Of a DNA stretch of 43,980 nt, positions 16,494 through 24,705 are shown one piece after another. The notes beneath the pieces were generated by a model. It had not been told where the DNA came from, did no database searches, and saw only the letters and a list, made by a program, of their open reading frames with translations. Position numbers and translations under genes: made by a program. The stretch's first letter is position 1. Every line of letters begins with the position of its first letter. Origin of the DNA: an uncultured Sulfurovum sp. (GTDB lineage: Bacteria > Campylobacterota > Campylobacteria > Campylobacterales > Sulfurovaceae); the NCBI GenBank assembly GCA_902727895.1, contig CACVAP010000017.1, forward strand, positions 1 through 43,980, given 5' to 3'.

Positions 16494-18800
16494 CTATCTT
16501 AGTTGTGATGGAACTTGTCTTTGTACTGATGGATCATTACTCATAGAAGAAGCCATAAGTAACTCATGTTTATCCTCTTTCTTTTCTTTAATGATAGATT
16601 TTAGAACAAGACCCATATTCTTTAAGTTCTTTTCATAAATGATTTTATCAAGCTCTACTAGGGTTGATTTTTTTGAAACCTTTTCTCTTAGTACAATGAG
16701 ATTCATGGTTGTAAATTGCATGAGGTATAATGTCTCTTCTGCTGTATCATAGGGACCTGTATCAATGAAGATATAATCATATTTCTTTTTTAAAATCTCA
16801 AAAAGTTCAGGTAAACGATTTGACAGTACTAGTTCGTAGGGGTTAGGAGGAACTGGTCCAGCTGAGATAATATCTAGATTATTGTAATTGGTTGAGAAAA
16901 TGATATTACCAATATTATCTCTTTGACTTAGATAGGTACTCATTCCTGAATATTGCTGTTCTATTCCAAAGTGACCATGTAATGCTGGTTCTCTCATATT
17001 TAAATCAATAACAATGGTTTTGTATTCAGAGTTCTGAAAGACACCAGCTAGGTTAACTGTGGTGGTTGTTTTACCTTCACCTTGTTTTTGTGAAGAGAGT
17101 AAAATAATACTTCCAACATTTTCTTTTTTTGAAAATTGCAAGTTCGTTGCTAACTTATGATATGCCTCTTTCAGTTTAGAAGTTGAAAATAGGTGATCCT
17201 TATAAATGGGAATAACACCATAAACAGGAAGCTTTGTCATAACTTTAATGTCTTTATGCGCAGCAATTTTATCTACAAATAAGGCACGTAATAATGAAAT
17301 TAATAGTGCTAGAAAAAAACCAATTATAGTAGCTATAATAAGTGCTATAAAACGTTTTGGTTTAATTGGTGATAATGGAGTATAAGCTTTATCAATAATC
17401 TCATAGTTTGAAACAGAAGCTACCTTGATTAATTCATTTTCAGATTTTTTTTGTAAAAGATAGGTATACATTTTTGAGTTCACTTCGTAGTCTCTTTGAA
17501 AATGAACCAACTTTTTTTCTTTTTTAGGAAGTTCTTTTAAAATACGCTCATATTTGCTTTTTTGTTTTTCTAAACTTTCACGTTTTGCAACAAGGGTAGA
17601 CTTTAGGTTTTTGATATTCAGCATGATTTTGGTCTTAATCTTCCTGATTCTTTTCTTTAGACTAATTAGTTTTGGATATTGGTCTGTAAATTCAAGTTTT
17701 AGTTCATCTTCTTCTTGTTGTAGTTCTTCAAGTCTATCGATAAATTTAATGGTCGCTTGATCATTAAACTCTAAAAGTGTAGGACCAATGGCATCTAGGT
17801 TTCTATTGTTTCTTACAAAAGAAACAAGGTTTTTAGCCAGTTTCTCTTTGAGTGTTAGTTCCGATAAGTCTAGGTCAATAGCACTTAATTTTTCAAAAGA
17901 ATCTTTTGATTTTACAGTTGGCTCAACGCTGTTAAGTGTTTTATAGCTCTCTAATTCATTTTCAGATTTTTCTAGTTTTCCTTTAATCGTTTGTAATTGG
18001 GTATCTAAGAAATTTAATACCTTACTATTCGTATCATCTTTCTTTTGAAGGTTTTGACTTAGGTAAATATTGACTAAAGCATCAATATAACTGTTTGCAC
18101 GTGCAGGAACAGTATCTTGAAATGAGATTTTAATTAAATTAGCATTTAAATCTATTTGGCTAACTGATAACCTACTGCGAATAATACTTTGATAAATATT
18201 ACGGGCATTTCCATTAAATTTAAGATAAACAGGTTCAGTAAATTGTTGCTCTATACTAACAATACCTGTAAAGTAAGGAGTCTCTACCTCTGTATTAAAT
18301 GCATAAAGATCAGATACTTTATTCTCTTTAGTTGTAATCGTAAAGCCTTCACCTTTTGGAGTCAAGACTGTTTCAGGATGAATATTATGCAGGTTTACTT
18401 CTTTTGTTAATTCTATATGTATTGGAGAATCTTTATAAAGTTCAAGCATTTTATATTTATGCTTTTGAAAGTATTGAACGGAAAAATCAACTTCTTTTAA
18501 TGCTTCTCTATTTGTTTTAAAAGTCTGTAAACCAAGCATTTCTTGCTTAATTCCAATGGTACTAGCACTGTTAAGACTGTCACGTACAAGGTCTCTTGTC
18601 TGTGCTGAATTATGGTCAGTTTTTACTTTAATAATTGAAGATGATTGATAAGTTGAGGGTATAAAATAGAGGTATAGGAAGGTTAATGAAGTAGTCAATA
18701 GGGTAATAAATATAATTGACCACTTATAAGGTAGAATTGTTTTAAACAATTCAATAATATAGTTTTCATTTGATATAGAGTCTTTTTGAGTCGTTTGCAT
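16494..18800 (-). CDS. Wzc-like polysaccharide chain-length/export protein with altered BY-kinase domain
   Basis: The protein has 768 residues. An N-terminal membrane segment (about residues 30-50) and the Wzz domain are followed by long coiled coils rich in Lys/Glu/Leu, a second membrane segment before V-D-K-I-A-A-H-K, and a cytoplasmic P-loop ATPase. Walker A is G-E-G-K-T-T-T. Walker A' reads I-D-L-N-M-R-E-P, with Asn where the second Asp is usual. Walker B is Y-I-F-I-D-T-G-P-Y. The C-terminal tail has no tyrosine cluster (it ends in a Ser/Gln-rich stretch), so classical tyrosine autophosphorylation is unlikely. It probably forms the periplasmic co-polymerase ring that sets chain length and couples to export. 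Confidence 0.87.
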   Translation of the reverse strand: MQTTQKDSISNENYIIELFKTILPYKWSIIFITLLTTSLTFLYLYFIPSTYQSSSIIKVKTDHNSAQTRDLVRDSLNSASTIGIKQEMLGLQTFKTNREALKEVDFSVQYFQKHKYKMLELYKDSPIHIELTKEVNLHNIHPETVLTPKGEGFTITTKENKVSDLYAFNTEVETPYFTGIVSIEQQFTEPVYLKFNGNARNIYQSIIRSRLSVSQIDLNANLIKISFQDTVPARANSYIDALVNIYLSQNLQKKDDTNSKVLNFLDTQLQTIKGKLEKSENELESYKTLNSVEPTVKSKDSFEKLSAIDLDLSELTLKEKLAKNLVSFVRNNRNLDAIGPTLLEFNDQATIKFIDRLEELQQEEDELKLEFTDQYPKLISLKKRIRKIKTKIMLNIKNLKSTLVAKRESLEKQKSKYERILKELPKKEKKLVHFQRDYEVNSKMYTYLLQKKSENELIKVASVSNYEIIDKAYTPLSPIKPKRFIALIIATIIGFFLALLISLLRALFVDKIAAHKDIKVMTKLPVYGVIPIYKDHLFSTSKLKEAYHKLATNLQFSKKENVGSIILLSSQKQGEGKTTTTVNLAGVFQNSEYKTIVIDLNMREPALHGHFGIEQQYSGMSTYLSQRDNIGNIIFSTNYNNLDIISAGPVPPNPYELVLSNRLPELFEILKKKYDYIFIDTGPYDTAEETLYLMQFTTMNLIVLREKVSKKSTLVELDKIIYEKNLKNMGLVLKSIIKEKKEDKHELLMASSMSNDPSVQRQVPSQLR

Positions 18801-18896
18801 AATATATTAGGTCGCTTTATAGGATAAATAGATAATAACCATTTATAACTTTGGTTTTACTTTTATAATTAATCTAAAATTAAAGTAAATATATTC

Positions 18897-18933
18897 TATA
18901 AGATTAAACCTAAATTTTAGGTTTAATCTTATA
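18897..18933. repeat. Perfect 37-bp palindrome between divergent genes
   Basis: Two 18-base arms (left 18897-18914, TATAAGATTAAACCTAAA; right 18916-18933) are exact reverse complements around a single central T. The palindrome sits in the 171-base gap between the divergent wzc-like and DUF89 genes and overlaps the expected -35 region of the DUF89 promoter. A transcription terminator is not expected between divergent starts, so an operator for a dimeric regulator, or an insulating or attenuating hairpin, is more likely. Confidence 0.75.
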
Positions 18934-18946
18934 ATTTTGATTTAGA

Positions 18947-18952
18947 TATAAT
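18947..18952 (+). promoter_or_regulatory. -10 box of the DUF89 gene promoter
   Basis: There is a consensus TATAAT 19 bases upstream of the DUF89 ATG, giving a predicted leader of about 12 bases. No good TTGACA is visible at -35; that area is occupied by the right arm of the palindrome. Confidence 0.5.
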
Positions 18953-18971
18953 TTACTCAAAAAGAAATAAT

Positions 18972-19820
18972 ATGAATTTAAAACCTGACTGTCTTTCCTG
19001 TTTATTAAATCAATCCCTTCGTGTTGCTAAAAATCTTAACTTAGATGATGAAACATCAAAGAAAATGATGCAAATTGCTTCAACTTCTATAGGCACTTAT
19101 GGAGAGGTTTCTCCTCCTGTTGCAGCAGCTGACCTATATCCTAAGCTAGCATCATTTACCGATAGTGATGATGTCTATAAAGAATTAAAAGCATTGTCTA
19201 CCAAAGAAGCATTAAAACTTTTGCCTTCGGTAGAGCGTAAAGTAAACTCACTATCTACTGCTATTAAAGCAGCTGTAGCAGGTAATGTAATTGATTTTGC
19301 TACACCTCATCATTTTGACTTAAATACTGAATTTGAAAAAGTTTTTGAAACAGATTTTGCCATTGATGATGAAGAAGTTTTTTTAGAACGTCTTCAAAGG
19401 GCAAAATCTCTTATGATTATAGGTGACAATGTGGGTGAGCATGTTTTTGATAAATTACTTTTAAAAACCATATCAGAAGCTTACCCGAATGTAAAGCGCT
19501 ATTATGCTGTAAGAGGAAGACCTATTATAAATGATGTAACACTCCTAGAAGCCAAAGAATTAGGTATGGAAGAAGTAGCTACTGTTGTAGACTCAGGAGT
19601 ACCAACACCAGGTTTAGATTATGATTATGCCAGTAAAGAGTTTATGAAACTTTATAAGAGCATGGATTTAATTATTGCTAAAGGTATGGGTAATTATGAG
19701 TGTTTAGAAGGAGTAAAAGATGAAAGAATATTTCATCTTTTTAAAGTGAAGTGTAATGTTGTTTCCAACGATGTTGGAGAAATACTTGGTTCACTTATCT
19801 TTATGCAAAACAAGGTTTAG
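18972..19820 (+). CDS. DUF89 (ARMT1-like) metal-dependent phosphatase family protein
   Basis: The protein has 282 residues. It starts with the family's C-L-S-C-L-L-N-Q element and has the conserved metal and phosphate-site blocks I-I-G-D-N-V-G-E-H, A-V-R-G-R-P-I-I-N-D-V-T and the late S-N-D-V-G-E. DUF89 proteins are cobalt/nickel/manganese-dependent phosphatases proposed to remove damaged phosphometabolites. An invariant G-x-D-N followed by E and the N-D-V-T block form the active site, and both are intact. It is a single gene, not part of the glycan operon, divergent from it and converging with the repeat-protein gene 3 bases away. Confidence 0.9.
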   Translation: MNLKPDCLSCLLNQSLRVAKNLNLDDETSKKMMQIASTSIGTYGEVSPPVAAADLYPKLASFTDSDDVYKELKALSTKEALKLLPSVERKVNSLSTAIKAAVAGNVIDFATPHHFDLNTEFEKVFETDFAIDDEEVFLERLQRAKSLMIIGDNVGEHVFDKLLLKTISEAYPNVKRYYAVRGRPIINDVTLLEAKELGMEEVATVVDSGVPTPGLDYDYASKEFMKLYKSMDLIIAKGMGNYECLEGVKDERIFHLFKVKCNVVSNDVGEILGSLIFMQNKV

Positions 19821-19823
19821 CTT

Positions 19824-21221
19824 TTAGAAAACATTGAGTGACTTCATTGTTTCAATAGAAAGTTTTAGGGTAAGGGCTAGACCTTTTTCTTTTTGGTAAG
19901 CTCTTGTTGCTGATTTAGAGTTTAAATCCCAGAGTCCAGTAAGTTCACCGTTGTAGAACCCTTGAGTTTTGAGTGCTTGTTGTACTTTTCGTATTATCTT
20001 TGGTGTTAATTGCTCTTCACAAATCATAGGCATCCATTTTGAATATCCTTTGGTTCTTTCTCTTTCTGTAACTACGGTTATATATTCAGAAGGGATACTT
20101 ACTTTTTTAAATGAAGCTTCTTTTAGAATTTTTTTAACTTTGACTGTAGTATATTTTGGAGGTGTTGTAACTTTTTTACTTTGTGCAGGTGTTACAACGA
20201 CTTGCTTAGAAATGGTTTTGTATTTTGCTGGTGTATCTATTAAACAAATCTTATTACATTGACTACGAAGACGTGTTGACGCATGTTTTCCTAAACTATT
20301 TGTCCAAAAATACTTTTCATCTTCTACTTTATTATTTTGTTGAATTGTTTTATATTTAGCTGGGATAGTAATAATCTTTTGACTTGCTGGCACCGTCATT
20401 TCTTGAACTTGTACAGTTTTATAAGTAGGCGTTACAGATACTTTTTTTTGAACTGCTGCTTGTAAAACAATTTTTTTGGTTACTTCTTTATAGACTGTAG
20501 GTCTCTCAACTAAACAAACTACTTCTGCTTGATTACAGCCTTTGTTATTCTCACAGATCGTTTTTTCCCATTCTGTTCTCGCTGGTTCTACCACAACTTT
20601 ATCTTTAATATTTTTATAAACAGCTTTTGAAGGTATCAATTTTGCACTCGTACTGTCCGTAAGAATTTTTTGTGTAACGGTCTTGTATTGTGCTGGAATC
20701 ACCTCTATTCTTTGACTACTTTCTGACGCTAGTATCTTTGAAGTTGTAGTACGATACTTTTCTGGTTGATAATGTTCATAGTAGCAAGTACCTACTTGTG
20801 CATTTTGAGTGTCCATTCCCATCTTAGAAGCACTTTCTACACATGAGCCAAATGACTTCTTAGCTTTTGGATTTAATTCTCTTCTCCAAGACTTTTTTGC
20901 TGGTTCTACTAAAATACGTTCAGTGACAGTTTTATAAACAGCAGGAGTAGTAATAATCTTTTCAGTTCCATCTGAGATTTTAACTTTTTGATTATGAATA
21001 GAATATTTTGCTGGAATTACGTCATATCTGATACTTTCATCAGTTAATAAAACACGTTTTTTAGATTTTATTCTTGTTGTTTTTGTGTATTGTGGTGGAT
21101 AAAATGATTTTGTAAAACATTGTCCTGGTTTGGCTTTTATAGGCATATGTTCTTTTGTATTTGCTGGTTCAGCATGGCTAACGGTTAGTAGTGTGAGTAA
21201 TGTTATTATGGTTTTGTTCAT
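19824..21221 (-). CDS. Exported repeat protein with C-terminal peptidoglycan-binding domain
   Basis: The first 17 residues are a signal peptide. The body is about four units of roughly 95 residues. Each starts near a Cys followed by an aromatic or Leu (Q-C-F-T, T-C-Y-Y, V-C-L-V, I-C-L-I), carries repeated Y-K-T-V-T and V-x-P-A segments, and ends near a Trp (K-S-W-R, T-E-W-E, Y-F-W-T, S-K-W-M). The last 60 residues form a PG_binding_1 domain (V-Q-Q-A-L-K-T-Q-G-F-Y-N-G, then G-L-W-D and T-R-A-Y-Q-K). It is likely periplasmic or outer-membrane-associated and held to the cell wall. The paired Cys residues probably form disulfides. The function is unknown. Confidence 0.8.
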   Translation of the reverse strand: MNKTIITLLTLLTVSHAEPANTKEHMPIKAKPGQCFTKSFYPPQYTKTTRIKSKKRVLLTDESIRYDVIPAKYSIHNQKVKISDGTEKIITTPAVYKTVTERILVEPAKKSWRRELNPKAKKSFGSCVESASKMGMDTQNAQVGTCYYEHYQPEKYRTTTSKILASESSQRIEVIPAQYKTVTQKILTDSTSAKLIPSKAVYKNIKDKVVVEPARTEWEKTICENNKGCNQAEVVCLVERPTVYKEVTKKIVLQAAVQKKVSVTPTYKTVQVQEMTVPASQKIITIPAKYKTIQQNNKVEDEKYFWTNSLGKHASTRLRSQCNKICLIDTPAKYKTISKQVVVTPAQSKKVTTPPKYTTVKVKKILKEASFKKVSIPSEYITVVTERERTKGYSKWMPMICEEQLTPKIIRKVQQALKTQGFYNGELTGLWDLNSKSATRAYQKEKGLALTLKLSIETMKSLNVF

Positions 21222-21246
21222 TATTTATTCCTATGTGCTATATCGT

Positions 21247-21720
21247 TTATTTATTTTTTTGAAACTGAATTTTTAAGATTCCATCTTTAAAACTCTCTTC
21301 CATTGTTTCTGGATTTACATCATTAGGTAAGTAGAGGGATGTAGTGGATTGACTGGTTGTAGTTTCGTAACTACTTCCATGTTTATCGACAGTTTTTTCT
21401 TTTGTCTCTTTAGTTGTTGAAATGGTTAGAATTTCATTTTTTACAGTAAGCTCTATTTTGGTGTTATTACTATCATGGATTTTACGTTCCAATCTATATC
21501 CATTTTGAGTTTCTTCAAAGTCTTCTATTTTGATTCTAGTTTCATCTTCATTATATTCTATGCCATTATGTTGGGCAATTAGTCGATTCATTTTTTCATC
21601 AAATGCCATCATTTCTTCAGCTGCAGAATAAACATTCTCTTCTAAATTTACTTCTGCTATAAGTCCTACTGTACTTAAAGAAGAAACAATTATGAAATAT
21701 TTTATTTTTTGTTTTAACAT
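21247..21720 (-). CDS. Exported Hsp20/alpha-crystallin-like protein
   Basis: The protein has 157 residues with an N-terminal signal peptide (charged start, then I-I-V-S-S-L-S-T-V-G-L-I-A). The C-terminal 90 residues have the shape of an alpha-crystallin domain. N-G-Y-R-L-E-R leads into a strand-rich region with I-E-L-T-V-K-N-E-I-L-T-I, then S-L-Y-L-P-N-D-V-N-P-E-T-M, and a closing F-K-D-G-I-L-K-I-Q, the equivalent of the family's A-x-x-x-n-G-V-L pattern. Cytoplasmic small heat-shock proteins are common; an exported one implies a periplasmic holdase. It lies 25 bases upstream of the repeat-protein gene on the same strand, so the two are probably an operon. Confidence 0.72.
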   Translation of the reverse strand: MLKQKIKYFIIVSSLSTVGLIAEVNLEENVYSAAEEMMAFDEKMNRLIAQHNGIEYNEDETRIKIEDFEETQNGYRLERKIHDSNNTKIELTVKNEILTISTTKETKEKTVDKHGSSYETTTSQSTTSLYLPNDVNPETMEESFKDGILKIQFQKNK

Positions 21721-21847
21721 TAAAACTACCTTTATTAATTTGAAAAATAATTAATATAAAATAATATTTTATATTAATTTATATTATTTATTATTATATA
21801 TAAAAAAATATGTTAAGTTACTGAAATATATATCTAAAGGAATTCAA

Positions 21848-22555
21848 TTGAAAAACACCCTAGTACTATTGTTATTAAGTTCTATCTACTTAGTAGCAAG
21901 TAATTCATCTATCAACATGGAGGATACAATTTCTAAAGAGAAGCAAATGGCAATTCATTTGCAAAAAATCTTAAAAAATGTCAAAACTTATAAAAATAAT
22001 AATATTAATAAAACTAAAAAACTTTTAGATGAATTAGACATGATGAAAAAAGAGTTGTTAGAAGTTAATAGGCAATTAGAGCTTAAAGACCAAAAACTTT
22101 CAAAGACACAAAAAGAATTGCTAAAAGTTCAAAATAAAGTTAATAAAAAATTAAAGCTTAAAGATCAAAAACTTGCTAAGACACAAAAAGAATTGCTGAA
22201 AATTCAAAAAAATATTACGAGGAAAGAAGTACAACATAAACAAGAATTAGAAAGTGTAAAAGCTCTACAAAAGATAAAAAAAGTAGAAATACCTCAGGAA
22301 GTCCTTATTCATAAAGTAATTAACGTTCAAAAAGAATTGCCAAGGGTTCCATGGGTAGAAGTTACTGTTGAAAATGATATTAATATTTATGATCTTGCCT
22401 TAAAGTACTATGGTGATTCTCAACAATATGAAAAAATTTATACAGCTAATCAAAATATGATTAGTCAAGATTATCAAATTTCTAACGGAATGTCTTTAAT
22501 TATACCTATTACTGATACTTTTGAAGAACAACCTATGTTCATTAATAAGCACTAA
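21848..22555 (+). CDS. Exported coiled-coil protein with C-terminal LysM-like domain
   Basis: The start is TTG, chosen because AAAGG lies 7 bases upstream and a signal peptide (K-N-T-L-V-L-L-L-L-S-S-I-Y-L-V-A-S) follows at once. Residues about 60-125 are a Lys/Leu/Glu coiled coil with an internal repeat: L-K-D-Q-K-L-S-K-T-Q-K-E-L-L-K occurs twice with little change. The C-terminal 50 residues (D-I-N-I-Y-D-L-A-L-K-Y-Y-G-D through G-M-S-L-I-I-P) match a LysM domain, a peptidoglycan binder. It is probably a periplasmic spacer or cell-wall-bound factor. Divergent from the Hsp20-like gene. Confidence 0.78.
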   Translation: MKNTLVLLLLSSIYLVASNSSINMEDTISKEKQMAIHLQKILKNVKTYKNNNINKTKKLLDELDMMKKELLEVNRQLELKDQKLSKTQKELLKVQNKVNKKLKLKDQKLAKTQKELLKIQKNITRKEVQHKQELESVKALQKIKKVEIPQEVLIHKVINVQKELPRVPWVEVTVENDINIYDLALKYYGDSQQYEKIYTANQNMISQDYQISNGMSLIIPITDTFEEQPMFINKH

Positions 22556-22782
22556 AGTTTCGTCTTATCCCCATAATCTTTTAAGTAAGCAATTAGCAAA
22601 TGTGATATTTGTATTTAATTGTTTTTTAGCCTAATATAAATTTACATAAATAAGAGTAATTATAATTTCTTATCATTTTTATAATAACTTTTAGTTATAT
22701 TAAGTATAAATTAAGCTAATGAGCTATAAAATTTTCTCATCAATTTAAAATTCACAAATATGATTGTATACGAAGGATAATA

Positions 22783-23466
22783 ATGAAGAAAATATTACAA
22801 ATACTACTTGGGTTTTTACTCATTTTAGTGTTGGCATATTTTAGTTTTTTAGAGATTTCTGGCAAGATTAAAGATGATTTACTCTCAAAAACAAAAAACA
22901 AACTTATAGACAAAGGCATAGTGGGAATTAATGCTGAGGTAGAAGGTGAAGGTTTAGCGCTAAGAAGAACAGTGGTTTTGACTGGTACAGTAGGTTCAGA
23001 AAAAGAGAAAAGTAAGATTGTTTCTTTTATGGAAGAGCTTGAAGGTGTGGGTAGTGTGAACAATAAAATTCTAGTAGAAGCACGTGTTTATGGTATTCCT
23101 AATGTTGTAGAAGTACCTGTTGTAAAAAAAGTAAAAGCTGTTGTTCCTGTTGCTAAAGTAGCTGTGAAATCAGTGGTCTTAGCAGAGAAGAACGAAGTAA
23201 ATGCTACTAAAACGGCAGAGGTTCTACCTAGCGTACCAGCTGTGAAAGCAGTTACAGAGCCTATATCCGTAATTGAAGTTAAGAGACAAGAAACAGTGCC
23301 TAGTCAAGTTGTTGTAAAAGTTCCAACTGTTCCTGTTGTTGCTGAAAACATTATAGAAGTACCAAAAGTTATTGAAGTAATAACGGTACCTATACCTGTA
23401 GAAGCAGAAAAAGCAATCGTTCATGAAGAAGTAAAGAAAAACATAAAAACGCAAGGAGTTGAATAA
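22783..23466 (+). CDS. Membrane-anchored BON-domain protein with Val/Pro-rich tail
   Basis: A single membrane helix (residues 5-25) is followed by a BON-like domain of about 65 residues, ending in V-L-T-G-T-V-G-S-E-K-E-K and V-G-S-V-N-N-K-I. That is the typical beta-alpha-beta pattern of lipid-binding BON modules. The remaining 120 residues are low-complexity, rich in Val, Pro, Glu and Lys, with repeated V-P-V-V and E-V-P-K elements, probably an extended periplasmic linker. An AAGGA site lies 8 bases before the ATG. It overlaps the next gene as TAATG, so the two are co-translated. Role unknown; envelope maintenance is inferred. Confidence 0.75.
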   Translation: MKKILQILLGFLLILVLAYFSFLEISGKIKDDLLSKTKNKLIDKGIVGINAEVEGEGLALRRTVVLTGTVGSEKEKSKIVSFMEELEGVGSVNNKILVEARVYGIPNVVEVPVVKKVKAVVPVAKVAVKSVVLAEKNEVNATKTAEVLPSVPAVKAVTEPISVIEVKRQETVPSQVVVKVPTVPVVAENIIEVPKVIEVITVPIPVEAEKAIVHEEVKKNIKTQGVE

Positions 23467-24095
23467 TGGTTTATTTATTAGCAGAAATAGTATTATATTT
23501 AGTGGGAGCAGGTCTAATTGGATTTGTTGTGGGTTGGTTTGTAAGAGGTGAGTTTATAAATAAAACAGCAGTAGTACCTACAGAGAATGTAGAAAAAAAA
23601 GTACCAGTGACAGAAACTAAAGAAGTCACTAAAGATGAGCCTGTAAAAGAAGCAGTAGTTGAAGTAACGACTCCAGAAAAAGTGTTAGAAACTACAGAAA
23701 TTATGAAGGAAGAGCTTATTGAAGAAGCTGTGACTGAAGTAAAAAAAGAAGAAAAAGTTGAAGTGGCTACTCCAGCAGAAGTATTAGAAACTACAGAAGT
23801 TATTAAAGAAGAACTTACAGAAGAAACGGTAACTGAACCTTCTTCTGAAGAGACAAATAAACCAATGCTTTTTACTGAAGCACCAGCAACAGGAAAAGAT
23901 ACACTTTCTGCTCTTAAAGGACTTGGTCCTGCATTGGAAAAGAAATTAAATAAATTAGGTATTTATACTTTTGAGCAGATAGCATCTTGGAATTCTGAGC
24001 AAGAATTATGGATTGGAACTCAAATAGCATTTCCAAACAAAGTTACTAAAGAAGAATGGGTTAAACAAGCTAAAGAACTTTTAGAAAATAAGTAA
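23466..24095 (+). CDS. Membrane-anchored acidic protein with C-terminal helix-hairpin-helix domain
   Basis: One N-terminal membrane helix (about residues 4-26) is followed by a long Glu/Val/Thr-rich segment with an imperfect internal repeat (E-V-L-E-T-T-E and E-E-L-x-E-E occur twice). The C-terminal 60 residues have L-K-G-L-G-P-A-L-E-K-K-L-N-K-L-G and F-E-Q-I-A-S-W, the helix-hairpin-helix fold often labelled as a predicted 5' DNA nuclease domain. In such proteins the fold usually binds DNA non-specifically; catalytic acids are not evident. The start codon overlaps the stop of the BON gene. A hairpin follows the stop. Confidence 0.75.
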   Translation: MVYLLAEIVLYLVGAGLIGFVVGWFVRGEFINKTAVVPTENVEKKVPVTETKEVTKDEPVKEAVVEVTTPEKVLETTEIMKEELIEEAVTEVKKEEKVEVATPAEVLETTEVIKEELTEETVTEPSSEETNKPMLFTEAPATGKDTLSALKGLGPALEKKLNKLGIYTFEQIASWNSEQELWIGTQIAFPNKVTKEEWVKQAKELLENK

Positions 24096-24113
24096 AAATT
24101 CTTAGCCTTTGGA

Positions 24114-24134
24114 GTAAGACTATAGCAGTCTTAC
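24114..24134 (+). terminator. Probable terminator after the BON/helix-hairpin-helix pair
   Basis: An 8-bp perfect stem (GTAAGACT / AGTCTTAC) with a 5-base loop lies 18 bases after the stop. It is followed by a C/T-rich stretch rather than a clean T run, so termination efficiency is uncertain. Confidence 0.5.
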
Positions 24135-24212
24135 TTCTCCCCCTTTCTCTCGTAAAAAATTCCTCTTCCCTTACTATTTTAAGTATAATCTTGAAAATCT
24201 AAAAGGACAGTT

Positions 24213-24470
24213 ATGTCACAAATAGAATTCACAAAAGATGAAAAAGAACGACTCGTTCAAAAATTAAAACACTATTTTACAAATGAACTAGACCAAGACA
24301 TAGGACAGTTTGATGCAGAGTTTCTTTTAGAGTTTTTCTCTAAAGAGATAGGTGTGTATCATTATAATAAAGGCTTACAAGATGCTCAAGATATTTTTAA
24401 AAGTCGAGTAGATTCTATGACCGATGCTATCTATGAACTTGAACTTCCTACAGAGTTTTCAGGTAAGTAG
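24213..24470 (+). CDS. DUF2164 family protein
   Basis: This 85-residue protein matches the DUF2164 pattern: a charged helical N-terminus (L-V-Q-K-L-K-H-Y-F), D-Q-D-I-G-Q-F-D-A-E-F-L-L-E-F-F, and the diagnostic Y-H-Y-N-K-G-L-Q-D-A near residue 52. The function is not known. The ATG is preceded by AAAGGA with a 6-base spacing. It appears as a small monocistronic gene just left of the accessory region. Confidence 0.78.
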   Translation: MSQIEFTKDEKERLVQKLKHYFTNELDQDIGQFDAEFLLEFFSKEIGVYHYNKGLQDAQDIFKSRVDSMTDAIYELELPTEFSGK

Positions 24471-24479
24471 GGCTTTGAA

Positions 24480-24596
24480 ATGCAGTATGATATAGACCTA
24501 AAAGGAGAATTCTCCGATATCTTCAAACACATACGAAAAATTTTCCTCTCTTATCTACAAATCAAAGAACTAAAAAATGCCCATCAAACTTCTTAG
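24480..24596 (+). pseudogene. Truncated DUF1801-like remnant (38 codons)
   Basis: An ATG reading frame begins M-Q-Y-D-I-D-L-K-G-E-F, continues I-F-K-H-I-R-K-I-F-L-S-Y and ends L-K-N-A-H-Q-T-S before TAG. This resembles the first 38 residues of DUF1801-type proteins, which normally run past 100 residues. Nothing like the rest of the domain follows; the sequence turns into AT-rich DNA and then the NLR module. It sits 9 bases after the DUF2164 stop. I read it as the broken left edge of an insertion or deletion. Confidence 0.5.
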
Positions 24597-24668
24597 AATC
24601 ATTTATTGTTTATTATGAGATAGTATTTAAAAAATTAGCTGTTATTTTTTTAAATAGCAAGTTTTATG

Positions 24669-24674
24669 TATAAT
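24669..24674 (+). promoter_or_regulatory. -10 box of the NLR-module promoter
   Basis: A consensus TATAAT lies 32 bases before the ATG at 24706, preceded by TG one base upstream (extended -10). AGGGA at 24694-24698 is the ribosome site. The local AT content rises sharply here. Confidence 0.5.
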
Positions 24675-24705
24675 CAATAATAAAAAATAAAATAGGGAAA
24701 CTCAA

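Noticed and set aside
18801-18971. The 37-bp palindrome as a simple terminator
   Set aside because: The two flanking genes diverge, so no transcript needs to end there, and no T run follows the stem on either strand.
22556-22782. Regulatory RNA in the gap before the BON gene
   Set aside because: Only a short imperfect AT-only inverted repeat is present, which is expected by chance in DNA this AT-rich.
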